Assembly: GCA_000727475.1 (NCBI GenBank) | Contig: KL647290.1 | Span: 1,424,910 to 1,488,909, forward strand | Reading direction: 5' to 3' | DNA from: Sarcocystis neurona | Lineage: Eukaryota > Apicomplexa > Conoidasida > Eucoccidiorida > Sarcocystidae | Length of the DNA: 64,000 nucleotides | Part shown: piece after piece, positions 12,614 through 22,870 of the stretch | Layout of the letters: each line of letters starts with the position of its first letter | How positions within the stretch are numbered: position 1 is the first letter of the stretch | The notes under the pieces: model-generated | Databases searched by the model: none | Told to the model about the DNA's origin: nothing | Seen by the model: the letters and a program-made list of their open reading frames with translations, nothing else | Position numbers and translations under genes: made by a program

Positions 12614-13667
12614 AAGTATAGGCCCATATATATATACAGAGCACGTATGTATTCCTTTCGTGCACGTCGCGCAGGACACACAAGTACGACATTACGCAAG
12701 CGTCTTCCTCATATTTGAACCTATTCACATATACATGTGTACATATATATACATATATATATATATATATTTGTACACATATACATATGTATGTATTTGT
12801 ACACACACATATACATACATATGTGCATATATACAAATATGTGTGTATACACACGTAAACATCCATACGCATATATATATATACACGCATCTATACTAAT
12901 ATATGTATCCTGCAACACATGCGTGTGTCTCTGGGTGTTAATTAATATGTAAACATGAACGCTAATGTGTAGACCCCTAGTGCAGCGGGCAGCAGGAGGT
13001 CCTCTGATATCATGTAGCTGGCGCAGGTTGAAAGACAGTAGATACTATCAGCTTCCCTTCCTTCTCTTTCTGTCTCACTTCTTATTTTTATTCATCTTCT
13101 CGTTTCTTTCTTCTCTCCGTTGTCTCGGGGCAGACCGCTAGCCGTCCGCTGCTGCTCCTGCTTCTTCTACCGCTGGGCTACTGTTGCTGTTGCTGCTGCT
13201 GTCTCTGCTGCTGTTCTGCGACCAGGGCTGCTGACGCTGTTTCTGCTGCTGCTTCTTCGCTGCTTCTGGTTCTGCTGCCTGCTGCTGCTTCTCCTGTTTT
13301 TGCTGCTCCTGCTGCTTCTTCTCTCTTTGTTGCTCCTCGTCGTGCTTCTGTCTCTGCTGCTGCCGCTTCCCTTCTTTCTGCTGCTCCTACTTTTGCTGCT
13401 CCCGCTGCTGCTGACGCTGCTTCTTCTGCTGCGGTTTCTTGCGTTTTTGCTGCTCCTGCTGCTGCGTCTTCTGTTTCTGCTGCACCGGCTGCTGCTTCTT
13501 CTGTCCGTGCTGCTCCTGCTGCTGCTGACGCTGCTCACTCTGCTGCTGCGGGTTCTGCTCATTCTGCTGCAGCTGTCGCTGCCGCTTCTGCCGCTGCTGC
13601 TTCTGTTTTTGCTGCTGCTGCTGCTGTGCCTCTGCCTCTGCTGCTGCTGCTATTTTTGCTGCGGTAC
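12475..13667 (-). other. Proposed PGAP1-like intron with AT minisatellite and CTG tract
   Basis: On the plus strand 12580-12960 is TA/CA-rich microsatellite and 13140-13660 is nearly continuous CTG/TTC triplets. Readings of the CTG block give poly-Leu on plus and Ser/Arg or Gln on minus without any PGAP1-like segment, so I treat it as intron. The flanking exons join in phase 0 across it. Confidence 0.55.
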
Positions 13668-14727
13668 CTGTCGCTCGACCATGCGTGGGTGAAGAGCAGA
13701 CGGTTCCTCGTTGAAGTCTGCGGCGTAGACGTGCACTTCGACTGTTGCTGCAGCTGCCCTTCGCAGACCCTTTCTCCTTTCTCTTCCCCTTTTTCTCCTC
13801 GTTTTTTTTCCTCTCCGTCGCTGTTCTCTTCTCGCAGCGCTGCTTCCTGTTGTACTGCCGCCTCCGTCTCCTCCTTTTGCAGCTTCCGTTGCTGCTGTCC
13901 CCTCCGCGTCTGCTGCTGCCTCTCCGCCTGCTGCTGCTGCTTTCTTAAACCGCCTCTCTTCGGTAGTATCGACGCTCTCTGCGTCATCTTCTTCATTTCC
14001 TCCTCCCTCTCCTTCTTCTGCGTCTCTTCCTCCTCCTTCTCCAGCTGCCGTTTCTTCTTCTTTTCCTTCCTGCTGCTGCTGTTCTTGCAGAAGAGAGGAA
14101 TCGAACTGCAGGATCCTCTCAATCTCCCTTATTGCTGCAGCAGCCTGCGGCCACGCCTCCGCCAGGCTTCCCAGCTGTGCGTCGGTAAAAAATAACACGG
14201 CAGGCCTTTCACCATCTGGTAAAAAATCTCCTTTCCTTTCCCTCTTCTGCTGTCCCTCCTCCTCGTCCTCTTCCCCTGCGTTCTCCTCGTTCTCCTCCTC
14301 GGCCTCTTCTGCCACTGCTGTTGCTGCTGCCCTTCCCTCCGCAGCACTTTCCCCGTCCCTCCACCCGCCCTCCTGCTGCTGCTTCTTCTTCTGCTGCTGT
14401 CGGCGCTGCTGCTGCTGCTGTGCTGCTGCGACAGCGAGTTGCCGCACCACTTCCACGAGGCTGCCTGCCTGCGCGTACGATCCCCTGTGTCCATGGACAA
14501 ATAACAGAGGAACACGTATGCGATGACTTCCTCTCTTTTCTTCTTCTTCTTCCCTGCCTTCGCCTTTTTCCTTTCCTTCATCTTCTTCTCGACCGTTTCG
14601 TACAGCTGCTCCTGCTGCTCCTCCTTCTCCTGCTGCTGCTGTCACATCTGCGCTCTCCTCCTCGTGCGGCCCCACCGGGAACAAACGCCGCAGCTTGTAG
14701 AACGCAGGGGCTGCACGCATAACACAT
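13668..14727 (-). CDS. PGAP1: PGAP1-like gene, 5-prime catalytic-domain exon
   Basis: The acceptor tttttccctgtgtag ends at 14728 and the donor CAG/gtacc lies at 13667. The exon reads CVMRAAPAFYKLRRLFPV near its start, like the conserved C-x-M...P-x-Y segment that follows the N-terminal membrane anchor of PGAP1. RVPLLFVHGHRGSYAQ follows at about 14516-14470, matching the VLFIPGNAGSYKQ strand-turn of the lipase fold. Near the 3-prime end VHVYAADFNEEPSALH matches the FDFFxVxFNEExxAL block. Between the last two lies an insertion of roughly 230 residues rich in Glu, Gln, Ala and Lys, where known homologues have only a few residues. The exon is 353 codons with phase-0 exit, joining cleanly to ADFILL. 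The N-terminal anchor exon must lie upstream and was not found with confidence. Confidence 0.8.
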
Positions 14728-17321
14728 CTACACAGGGAAAAATATACGAGCCACAGCTACCCACAGAAATGTATATATATTACATATATACGTATACCCG
14801 CGTCATAAGCGAAGAAAACTGTGTATGTATACGTGTGTGTGTGTGTGTGTTTGTCTCTCTCTCTCTCTATGTATCTTTCTATCTCTCTCTATTTATCGAT
14901 CTATCTATCTCTCTATCTACCTACATATATATATATACACGTATATACACATATGTACACCTACGTGTACACAAGTGCATATATATATATATATATATGT
15001 ATATTTAGGTAGGATTAGATACGTGGAAACATACATATATATGTGTGGACAGGGGTAAATACCCATAATATGCTTCTCCCTCTCTCTATATATGAACAAG
15101 TAGTTCAGGGACGAACAAATGTTTCCACCGAAGCCCGTGTCAAATGCAGGGGTATGAGATGGGCAGGTGTTGGTCAACATTCTTCTCCGTAGTCACACAT
15201 ATATACACATGCGGGAAATATATATATATATATGAATTTACAACATATGCATGCATGGGTATATGATAGAGGAAGTAAATCAGATGTGTGGGACGGCTGC
15301 TGCGCATGCACGAGATTCTGAGGGAGACGCACGTCATTCTGCCGTGTAATTGCAGCTATTCAAGTGGTTTGGCGGGTATTCTGACCTACCTACCCACACC
15401 GATTTACATATATGTGAGAATATATAAATACACGTAAATACTGACAAACCAAAGTAACCATATATAGAAAGATAAACATACAAGTACATATATATATACA
15501 CGTCGAAACGCGGGCGCACACATACTCATACATATATATCTATAGCAGTATACACAAGTGTAAACACACACATATATATATAGCTGTCACTACTCGGTAC
15601 ATATATATATATATGAATACGTATGTACGACCAAATAAACGTTCGTAGATAAAAAATAGAGGAGAAGGTTCGTATACGCACACGTGCGTACCCACAAATT
15701 TCTATACAGCAATCTCTACAATATTCATATATAGAGAGAGAGGCAAACTTATAGACACATATGTGTACACGTAAATATATATATGTGAGCAGAGAGGAGG
15801 GAAAGGAGAAGTTTCGTAGTGATGTTTTGCTGGGATGCGTTTTCGAGCATGCAGACGCTCCACCCTTTCCCTCTGATGAATTTCTTCACACGGGCACCGC
15901 GTCTCTCTTCACACACGCGTGCTGCCAATGCTGCAGCAGCAAAAGTGGCATGCGTAGAGAGACGCCTGTGTGGCCGCCTCTTCTTCTCCTTCTCTGCCCT
16001 TCCCCTTTCCCCCCACCTTCCCCCCCTGCTGCCCCTTCGTTTTCCCTTTTTCTATTGCCACGTAGAGGTACTGCGCGCGTCAAAATACAGAAATCACAAA
16101 GGGAAGAAAATACCGAAATCTGCGGAGCAACGCATGCAAATAAACGGACGCACAGAGAGTTGTTTCGCCAGTCCCTGCTTCTCCCCCTTCGATCGTCTGC
16201 AGCAACTTCTGCACACCTCACCTGCCCACACGGGGCTGTTCTACGTATACATAGAGAAGTGGAGAGAGACAAATAAATATATACATGTATATCCACTCAT
16301 ACACACATATATATGTGGAGGCACACATATACACGAATATGTTTCTCCTCACATATATATAGATAGATAGATATACGTATATATAAAGAGAGACGGAGAG
16401 ACATACATATACGTATGGTTCTACTCTTACATATATACGTATAAATATCGGGAGACAAACATACATAGCTTTCTATATATGCATATATATGTGTATATGG
16501 ATATACAGAGATACACACATGCATAGATATACTTATCTGTATTCGCATACATATATACATAGAGAGAGAGAGAGAATATGCACGCAGCTATGATATAGAG
16601 AGATAGACACATATATACATATATATACATATATATATATACATGCATATATCTATGCTTATACGTATACCTATACGCATGCGTACATATATATATATAT
16701 GTCGAGAGTCGTTTTTACCATATACATGTATATATATGTATACACATCTATATTTATAAGGTTGCGTTGAGAGAGAGAGAGAGACGGGGAGAGGACGAGA
16801 GTAGACGTGCACTGCTGCTGGAATGCTGCTGCTGCTGCTGTGCTGCTGTGCTGCTGTGCTGCTGTGCTGCTGGCTGCTTCTCTTGTTCTCGCCTTTGCTG
16901 TCGCTTCTGCTGTTGCCACACGAGCTGCTCTCTCTCTCTCGAAATCCCCCCATACACAAAAAAATACATGCAAGCGTACACTACTATATTCACACCTGCC
17001 TGTACACTCCCACATATCATTTATACATCCATACAGAAGCATATATATATATATATCCGTATCTACCAGTATTTCTCTCTCTCCCTATATATATATATCT
17101 ATGTGAAATCTACATATCTACAGATACATATACACATGTGTGTTTCTCCATCTCTCTTTCTCTCTCTCTCTATATATATATATGAAATACCTCCTGTATA
17201 AATGTGTATACAGTACCCTGTGTCTATATGTATACACACACGTATATATATACCTATATTTATCTCTCTATCTGTACCTATATATATATATAATGTGCGT
17301 AGGACTCCGCAAGTGTAATAT
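14728..17321. other. AT-rich microsatellite region with one non-repetitive island
   Basis: 14760-15800 and 16260-17320 are TA/CA/GA microsatellites, including (GT)n at about 14831-14851, CT runs and GAGA runs. The island 15819-16250 is normal-complexity sequence open on both strands. Neither reading shows a domain or paired splice sites I trust. The missing 5-prime exon of the PGAP1-like gene should lie here or beyond. A short CTG block at 16810-16880 is embedded. Confidence 0.5.
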
Positions 17322-18900
17322 ATGAAGGCTGCGGCTAGCGCGTGGTGTGGCTACCGCGTGGGGGTGGGGATGCTGCTGTTGACTGTCCTGGTGGCCGTGT
17401 TGCATCGGCTGCTGCACGCGCTGCTGTTAACTACTTCGCTTGCTGCTGTCCCTGCGTTTTCGCTGTCGCTCCTGCTGCTGCGGGACGATGTTGCAGCTGC
17501 TCCTGCTGGGGCTGCTGACTCTGCTCTCGTCCTTGCTGCTCCTGCTGCTGCTCGGCTGCTGCTGCTGCTCGGCTGCTGCTGCTGGTGTTGGCTGGCTGTC
17601 TAGGTTCCTGCTACTCTTGCTGCTGCAGACGCCTCCGCGAGTGGCGTCGTGGGTGAACTTCTGAAAAAGCTTGACGTGGCTCTTCTGCACCTGTGCTGCT
17701 GCTGCATGCTTTGTTGCTACTTATTCGCAGCTACACTTTGCTGCTGCTTGTTTGCTGCTGCCGCTGCCTGCTTGTTGCTGGTGCTGCGTTTTTGCTGCTG
17801 CTACTGCTGCTGCTGCGTCTGTGCTGTTGCCGCTGCAAGCCCGCCGCTGCAAGCCCGCCGCTGCAAGTGCGCCGCTGCTGCTTCAGCTGCTGCTGAAGCT
17901 TCTGCCTCTGGTGCTCCTGCTGCTGCTGTACGTGGGTCTGTGCTGCTTGAGTTCCGGCTGTCGCTGCAGCTTTTGGCTCTGCTGTTGTCTAACCATCGGA
18001 AGCGGGAAGCGGCACGACAACCTCGCGGAATGCTGGGCGGACGCGATCTTTCCGTTCTTCTTCTTCTTCTGCAGGGCTGCTGTCGCTCGGAAAGAGGCCA
18101 GGAAGGAAAGCAGCTGTCAGCAATACAGCAGCAAGCAGCATCAAATAGAAAAACAATATACGGCCCACCCAATACAGCAGCACCTTTCCTCCTGTTCTCC
18201 ACTTCCAGCGCTTTCTGCTGCTGCCGCTGCCCCGTCTGCCGTCCCTCCTGCTGCTGCTGCTGCTGCAATGACTCCTGCTGCTCTCCCTGCTGCTGCTGTT
18301 GCAGTTCCTCCTCCTGAGGTTGCTGCTGCTGTCGCTGCTGCTGCGGCAACTGCTACTGTTCCTGTAGCAGTCCGTGCTGCTGCTTCTTCTTCTGCGGGAC
18401 GGATCCCCGCGTTCTCTACGGTGCTGCAGAAGAGGAACGCTGGTGCTGCTGTGCCGCAGCTGGTCTTCTGCGGCCGCTGCTGCTACTGCTGTTCCTTCCA
18501 TCCTTCCACGTGAGGTCTTCTCTCCGCTTCAGCTGCTGCTTCTGATGCAGACGCTGCCGCTTCAGCAGCAAAAACTGCCATCCGCTCTCCTGAAGAAGAA
18601 AAGGAAAACGGACAGGTAGAGGAAGGAACAGCAGCTGCTTTTCTTGCCTTTCGCACACCAGCAGCGTGCGTTGACGCTCCTTCTCTCTGTTGCTGCTGCT
18701 GCGGCTCTCCTCCCCTTCCTCTCTGCTGCAGCTCCTGTGCAAGACGGTGAACTGCTGCTGCGGCTGCTGACGAAAGGTGCTGCTCCTGCTGCTGCTGCTG
18801 CTATCAGACGTGGCCCTGCGGCAGCAGTCGCCTTCGCCGCGGCATCGTCGTCGACGTTGCTGTTCACAGGCGAAACGACGCTACTTTAAGCAGCTTCTGA
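17322..18900 (+). CDS. Possible Ala-rich protein gene, exon structure unresolved
   Basis: I do not recognise this gene. An ATG at 17322 opens a hydrophobic stretch (MLLLTVLVAVLHRLLHALLL) that could be a signal or anchor. Further on, plus-strand frames give Ala/Ser/Val/Pro-rich and charged segments, for example IRSPEEEKENGQ near 18588-18615 and PVQDGELLLRLLTKG near 18740-18780, both with plausible acceptors. The sequence is CTG-dense and several frames are open on both strands. A minus-strand frame at 18501-17989 also carries a good membrane segment (LLYWVGRILFFYLMLLAAVL at 18180-18121). Strand is therefore uncertain. The plus strand is preferred because two segments combine non-repetitive charged residues with AG/GT flanks. 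Confidence 0.3.
18533..18615 (+). CDS. Candidate exon of the 17.3-18.9 kb gene
   Basis: The acceptor cttctctccgcttcag ends at 18532 and the donor CAG/gtagag begins at 18616. The frame gives AASDADAAASAAKTAIRS followed by PEEEKENGQ (2 bases plus 27 codons). It is hydrophilic, free of Leu/Cys runs, and flanked by good splice signals. No family is recognised. Confidence 0.4.
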
Positions 18901-19330
18901 ATTTCCTGGTGTCGCTACGCTGCTGCTGCGTCCTCTGAAAGTCCTGCTGCTGCTGCTGCTGCTCGACGCTGTTGCCGCTACCACCGGTGCTGAGCGTGCT
19001 GTGTTCATGCTGCTTTGTCGTTGCTGCTATTATACCCGCTGCTTCTGTTGCAGCTGCTGCGCCTCCTTCTGCGACTGCTGGGCTGCCAGTGCTTCCCCTG
19101 TGACTTCCACGACTGCTGCTGCTGTCGCCGGTGCTGCTGCTGTTGCTGGGGACGGTGCCTAGCTGCTGATATTATTGTTGCTGCCGTTCGTGCTCCACTT
19201 CTCTTCCTTCTCCCACTGTGTGCTGCTCCTGCTGCGTAGGGCACTTTAAAAGCGCTCCTTTCTCTGTTCTTTGCGGAAATCAACAGCACCTGACTTTTCC
19301 GCTTCCTCAGAAAGAGATTCTCCATGCTTT
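18901..19330. other. CTG-rich tract, nothing resolved
   Basis: Triplet-rich sequence is open in several frames. A minus-strand ATG at 19325 starts a basic 106-residue reading (MENLFLRKRKSQVLLIS...), but it quickly becomes Gln/Arg repeat and has no recognised domain. Confidence 0.3.
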
Positions 19331-22300
19331 TATTTAAATCGAGTCTCTTCGACTTCCATCAGATCCAAATTGACTTTCGCTTCTTCGCTGTGCTGCGGTT
19401 GCAAATACTTCTTTGTTGACGGGGGCTGGTCTTCTCGCTGCTGTTGCTGCGTAGAGGAGGAGAAGAGTGACGTTATCTGGAGAATAATAACGCCCTTCTT
19501 TTGCGTCTGGGTCCCATGCAGAGAAGAACTATACGGATGTTTGTTTAGATAGATTTGTGGACGGTTTAGCTGCTGGAACCTCCATATTTCTGCCCGCAGT
19601 TTTTCGTACGTGTGTGTGGGAGGATACGTTTGTTCGTAGAATTACACACGTGCGGAGCCGCACACACATACGTATATGCACTTTTTCCCGCTGTTGCGGC
19701 ACAGTCCTGGATTTTAAAGCGGTCACTGACGCCGGTCATCAAGAATCGGTGTGTTCATCCAGCTCACGTTTCACAGAATAAAGAATGGAAGGCGATACAT
19801 AGAAGATTGCTACTGTTACTACTACTGCTACTACCACTACTACTACCACTACGTGTTGCAAGTGGTAGTAGATGGCCCCGTCGTAAGATGGGCGCAGCAA
19901 CCACGACATGCAGCACAGGACCATCCGAAAAGGAGACAAAAGAAGAAAAGTCGCGACGCATTGAAGATGGGGATACTCATATCAAGGAATCACTTCAACG
20001 GAGCGTAGTTCTCTTGTACCTGCCGTCCGCACCGCAAAGAAACTTGAGGCCCGGGACTGTGCGTTACTCAGTCATGCTCGTCCACCGAACGACAGCAGTG
20101 CTGTTGCCAACTACAAAGAAATACTTAATAACCACACTTTTGCGCAATATCGCAAGAAATGTCAAGTGGGAAGGACTTCAGAACTGCAGCAGCCTGTGGT
20201 CGTCGAATACTTGCGGCCTGGACATGGTGGTTGCATGAGCTGCGAGGCCCCCGCCGGAGGTGGGACGGCACGGCACGCAAGCTTCTGTTGGAGCACGCGG
20301 ATGAGGACCTTGAGCGCGTTGGTGTGAATACTTCTCAAATGCATTTCGTCCGTTTGACTAATTCAGTGTGTGTGGAAAGTTGAGGAGAAGCACCTTCGGG
20401 CAACTAACGACGCCGACGGATGTGCGAGCTTCCACCGTTATTACTCCGGAAGAGCGCCACACGCATCACGGGAAAGAGGAAAAAGGAGTGAGTTTCCCGC
20501 CGCAGAAATGGGGAGTTTTGTCGAAGAAGAAGATACAAGTAACACTACTTCGTCCGGACGGAGGAAATCAGAGAGGGACAGAGACGTGAAGCAAGTAGAC
20601 ACCGCCGCGGGAGGTGGGGCCGCCCCCGTTAGCCGTGCGACTTCCAGGACGACCTTGAGCTATCCAGATGCAACTGTTGAATGTCATAATATAGGGTTTA
20701 GGGTTTTGGGTTCAGGTTTAGAGTTCAATCGAAAGCCACGTGTCTAGTCACACCAGTTGCAATATTAGGAGAGTGCGGCGGAGAAGCCTTTTACGGCCGT
20801 AAGAGGCGCAAGTCGGACATCAAAACTGGGAGGGAGGGAGGAGAGTCCCGGCCACCCAGTCTCCACCATACGCACACGATTATAGCGTATGCATATGTCT
20901 GTTTTCCTTTGAACTGACGTAAGCTTAAACAAATGCGTAGGCGTGCAAATGCTGTCTGGGGTGTACACCAAGTCCATTGATACCGAACAAACACTTTACG
21001 CCTATATAGCTGTACGTCTACATAAGTCTTGTCGCTACACGAACGGAAAAGCGAGAGAGAACAGCTCGATGCGAGAAGTGGGAAGACAAAGAAGAGGAGA
21101 TCATGGGACGGATTCGACTGAGCGCCTCTCGTCGGTTACTACGTGAATGCACACCTCCTTATATATACAGACGCGAGCCGTAGTAGTAGTAGTAGTAGCA
21201 GCAGTAGTAGTAGCAGCGGTAGTAAAAGGTGTATCAGTAATAATACTAGAAGTGGCATTGCACAGAGGGCAACTAGTAGCATTAGTAGTTTTGAAATCGT
21301 AAAAGAAGTAGCACCAATAGCAGTAGTGGTTGTAAAAAGCAATAATTACTGGCCGCGGCACATTACGCCTGCGTATACTCCTGTGTGCGTACACGTTTGC
21401 ATACCGTGTTGGACATGAAGTATCCACGTAGATGTGATCGTAACAAAATCGGGGATTTTCGTATTACGCGTATGTATAGTTGCAAGCAATTGCGAAACGT
21501 TTGTTGTACTCAATTCTTTTGATAAGAGCTTGGCATACGCGCTCACGATGATCTAGAAGGGGAGCTTCGCTTTCTTCGCGACTTGAGAATGGCACGTCTC
21601 CCCTTTGCTTCACCCATCGACACAATGACGTACTTGAACACTGCCTGTAATATATATATATATGAATATATATATATGTACGTAACCACACGTACGCACA
21701 TATCTGCTAATGTATAGTTTTCTATTCAAGTTTACTTTACATGTTATTATCTGTTGCTACAGTGCGTATATTTGTACATGTATACACACACGCGCAGATC
21801 CATAGTGAAGTATACCTTTGTCGCAAGGTGCAAGTACATTTCTCTACTTTCGTGTGCGTAAATATAGATACTTACGCTCGCCCATCTACGTAAGCGTTTA
21901 TACATATATATACACATATATATATATATATACACACGAGGGTACACGAGTTTGCGCACCAGTGTACCAGAACACGTACGTATAACTCCCTTCTTCAGTT
22001 GCACCACATGACTACCTCCGATATTTTTACATATCCCTTTTCGTTCCAGTTACTCCTCATGAAGTCCCCTTGATATAGCAATTATTCATGTAAATCGCCG
22101 GCTACACGCGTGAGAAGCATGGACGAGACTACTATGAACGGGGGTGCCCGTTCATAAAATAAATGTTCCCGATTTTTTGACTTTTTGCGGGTTCCTCCTT
22201 TGTGCGTAAAAATTCACATCTTCGCTCCAGTACATTTGAACGAGCCTCCGCATCAAAGCACTAGGTTTCTTTCTCCTCTGCGCTCCTTCAATGAGGCATG

Positions 22301-22600
22301 GCTGCCGCCTTTCTTCTGATGGTTCAATACACGCAGTCTGCTCTGTGCTCTACGACCGATCCACAGCAGGTCTGTAAGGATGTGGCGCCCCTCTCTTCCA
22401 AATATATCTAGCGAATGCTAATACGCCGCTAATACGCCCACCTTCCTTGTGTTGTGCCTCATGTAGATTTTCCTTTGCAACGCAAACTCCCTTTCTTTCA
22501 AGCATAGCTAGTGGATGCTAAGACGGCCACCTTCGTTGCTTCGTGTCCCACCTTACGTAGAATTTCCTCAGCAACGGAATCTCTCCTCGTACCCCCTGCG
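19331..22600. other. Gene-poor DNA with scattered short repeats
   Basis: It contains an (ACT)n-like tract at 19812-19850, a telomere-like run at 20693-20722, a (GTA)n/(GCA)n tract at 21180-21223, and TA runs near 21650 and 21900. Open frames are short and without domains. Near 22390-22560 there are two related stretches around TAGCnnnTGnTAAnnCG and CCACCTTCnTTG, a diverged direct repeat of roughly 100 bp. Confidence 0.4.
20693..20722 (+). repeat. Interstitial telomere-like repeat (AGGGTTT heptamers)
   Basis: About four degenerate copies occur in tandem: AGGGTTT, AGGGTTTT, GGGTTC, AGGTTTA. TTTAGGG is the telomere heptamer of coccidia, and interstitial copies are known from Eimeria repeat-rich segments. 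The array is too short and too internal to be a chromosome end. Confidence 0.8.
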
Positions 22601-22639
22601 CCTTCGCGACGACTGATTCTTTGAAGTTTCCTAAATCAT

Positions 22640-22870
22640 TTGTGCCTCCAGTGTCTATGTGCTGTTCCGGTATTAAAATCTATCTCCTGCTGGTGCGGCA
22701 GGTCAGGACAAACGAGCCCTGGTGCTGCTGCACGTGGTTCCGCTGCACCTGTTTTTGCTGCTGCTGTTGCAGTCGCTGTTATCATCCTCGTGCTTCTGAT
22801 GTACGGCCGCCGGTACGGTGCTGGACACCTACGCACTCGTGTGTACCACACACAAACACATCTGCACTAA
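22640..22870 (+). CDS. Candidate exon with a membrane segment
   Basis: The frame gives QTSPGAAARGSAAPVF followed by AAAVAVAVIILVLLMYGRRY, a clean transmembrane stretch with a basic flank, then a stop at 22868. A possible acceptor ends at 22701 (tgcggcag). Just downstream (about 22980-23080) another plus frame reads VVAFGIAIATLLVAAVGAVP, also membrane-like. These may be parts of one small membrane protein gene. No family is recognised and upstream exons were not found. Confidence 0.3.
   Translation: MCLQCLCAVPVLKSISCWCGRSGQTSPGAAARGSAAPVFAAAVAVAVIILVLLMYGRRYGAGHLRTRVYHTQTHLH

Noticed and set aside
13120..13692. Plus-strand poly-Leu reading of 190 codons
   Set aside because: CTG tract in a proposed intron; the composition follows from the repeat.
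17989..18501. Minus-strand frame with a good membrane segment, considered as the N-terminal anchor exon of the PGAP1-like gene
   Set aside because: No donor of the needed phase (two bases left over) was found, and a plus-strand exon with good splice sites overlaps the neighbourhood. Not excluded, only unproven.
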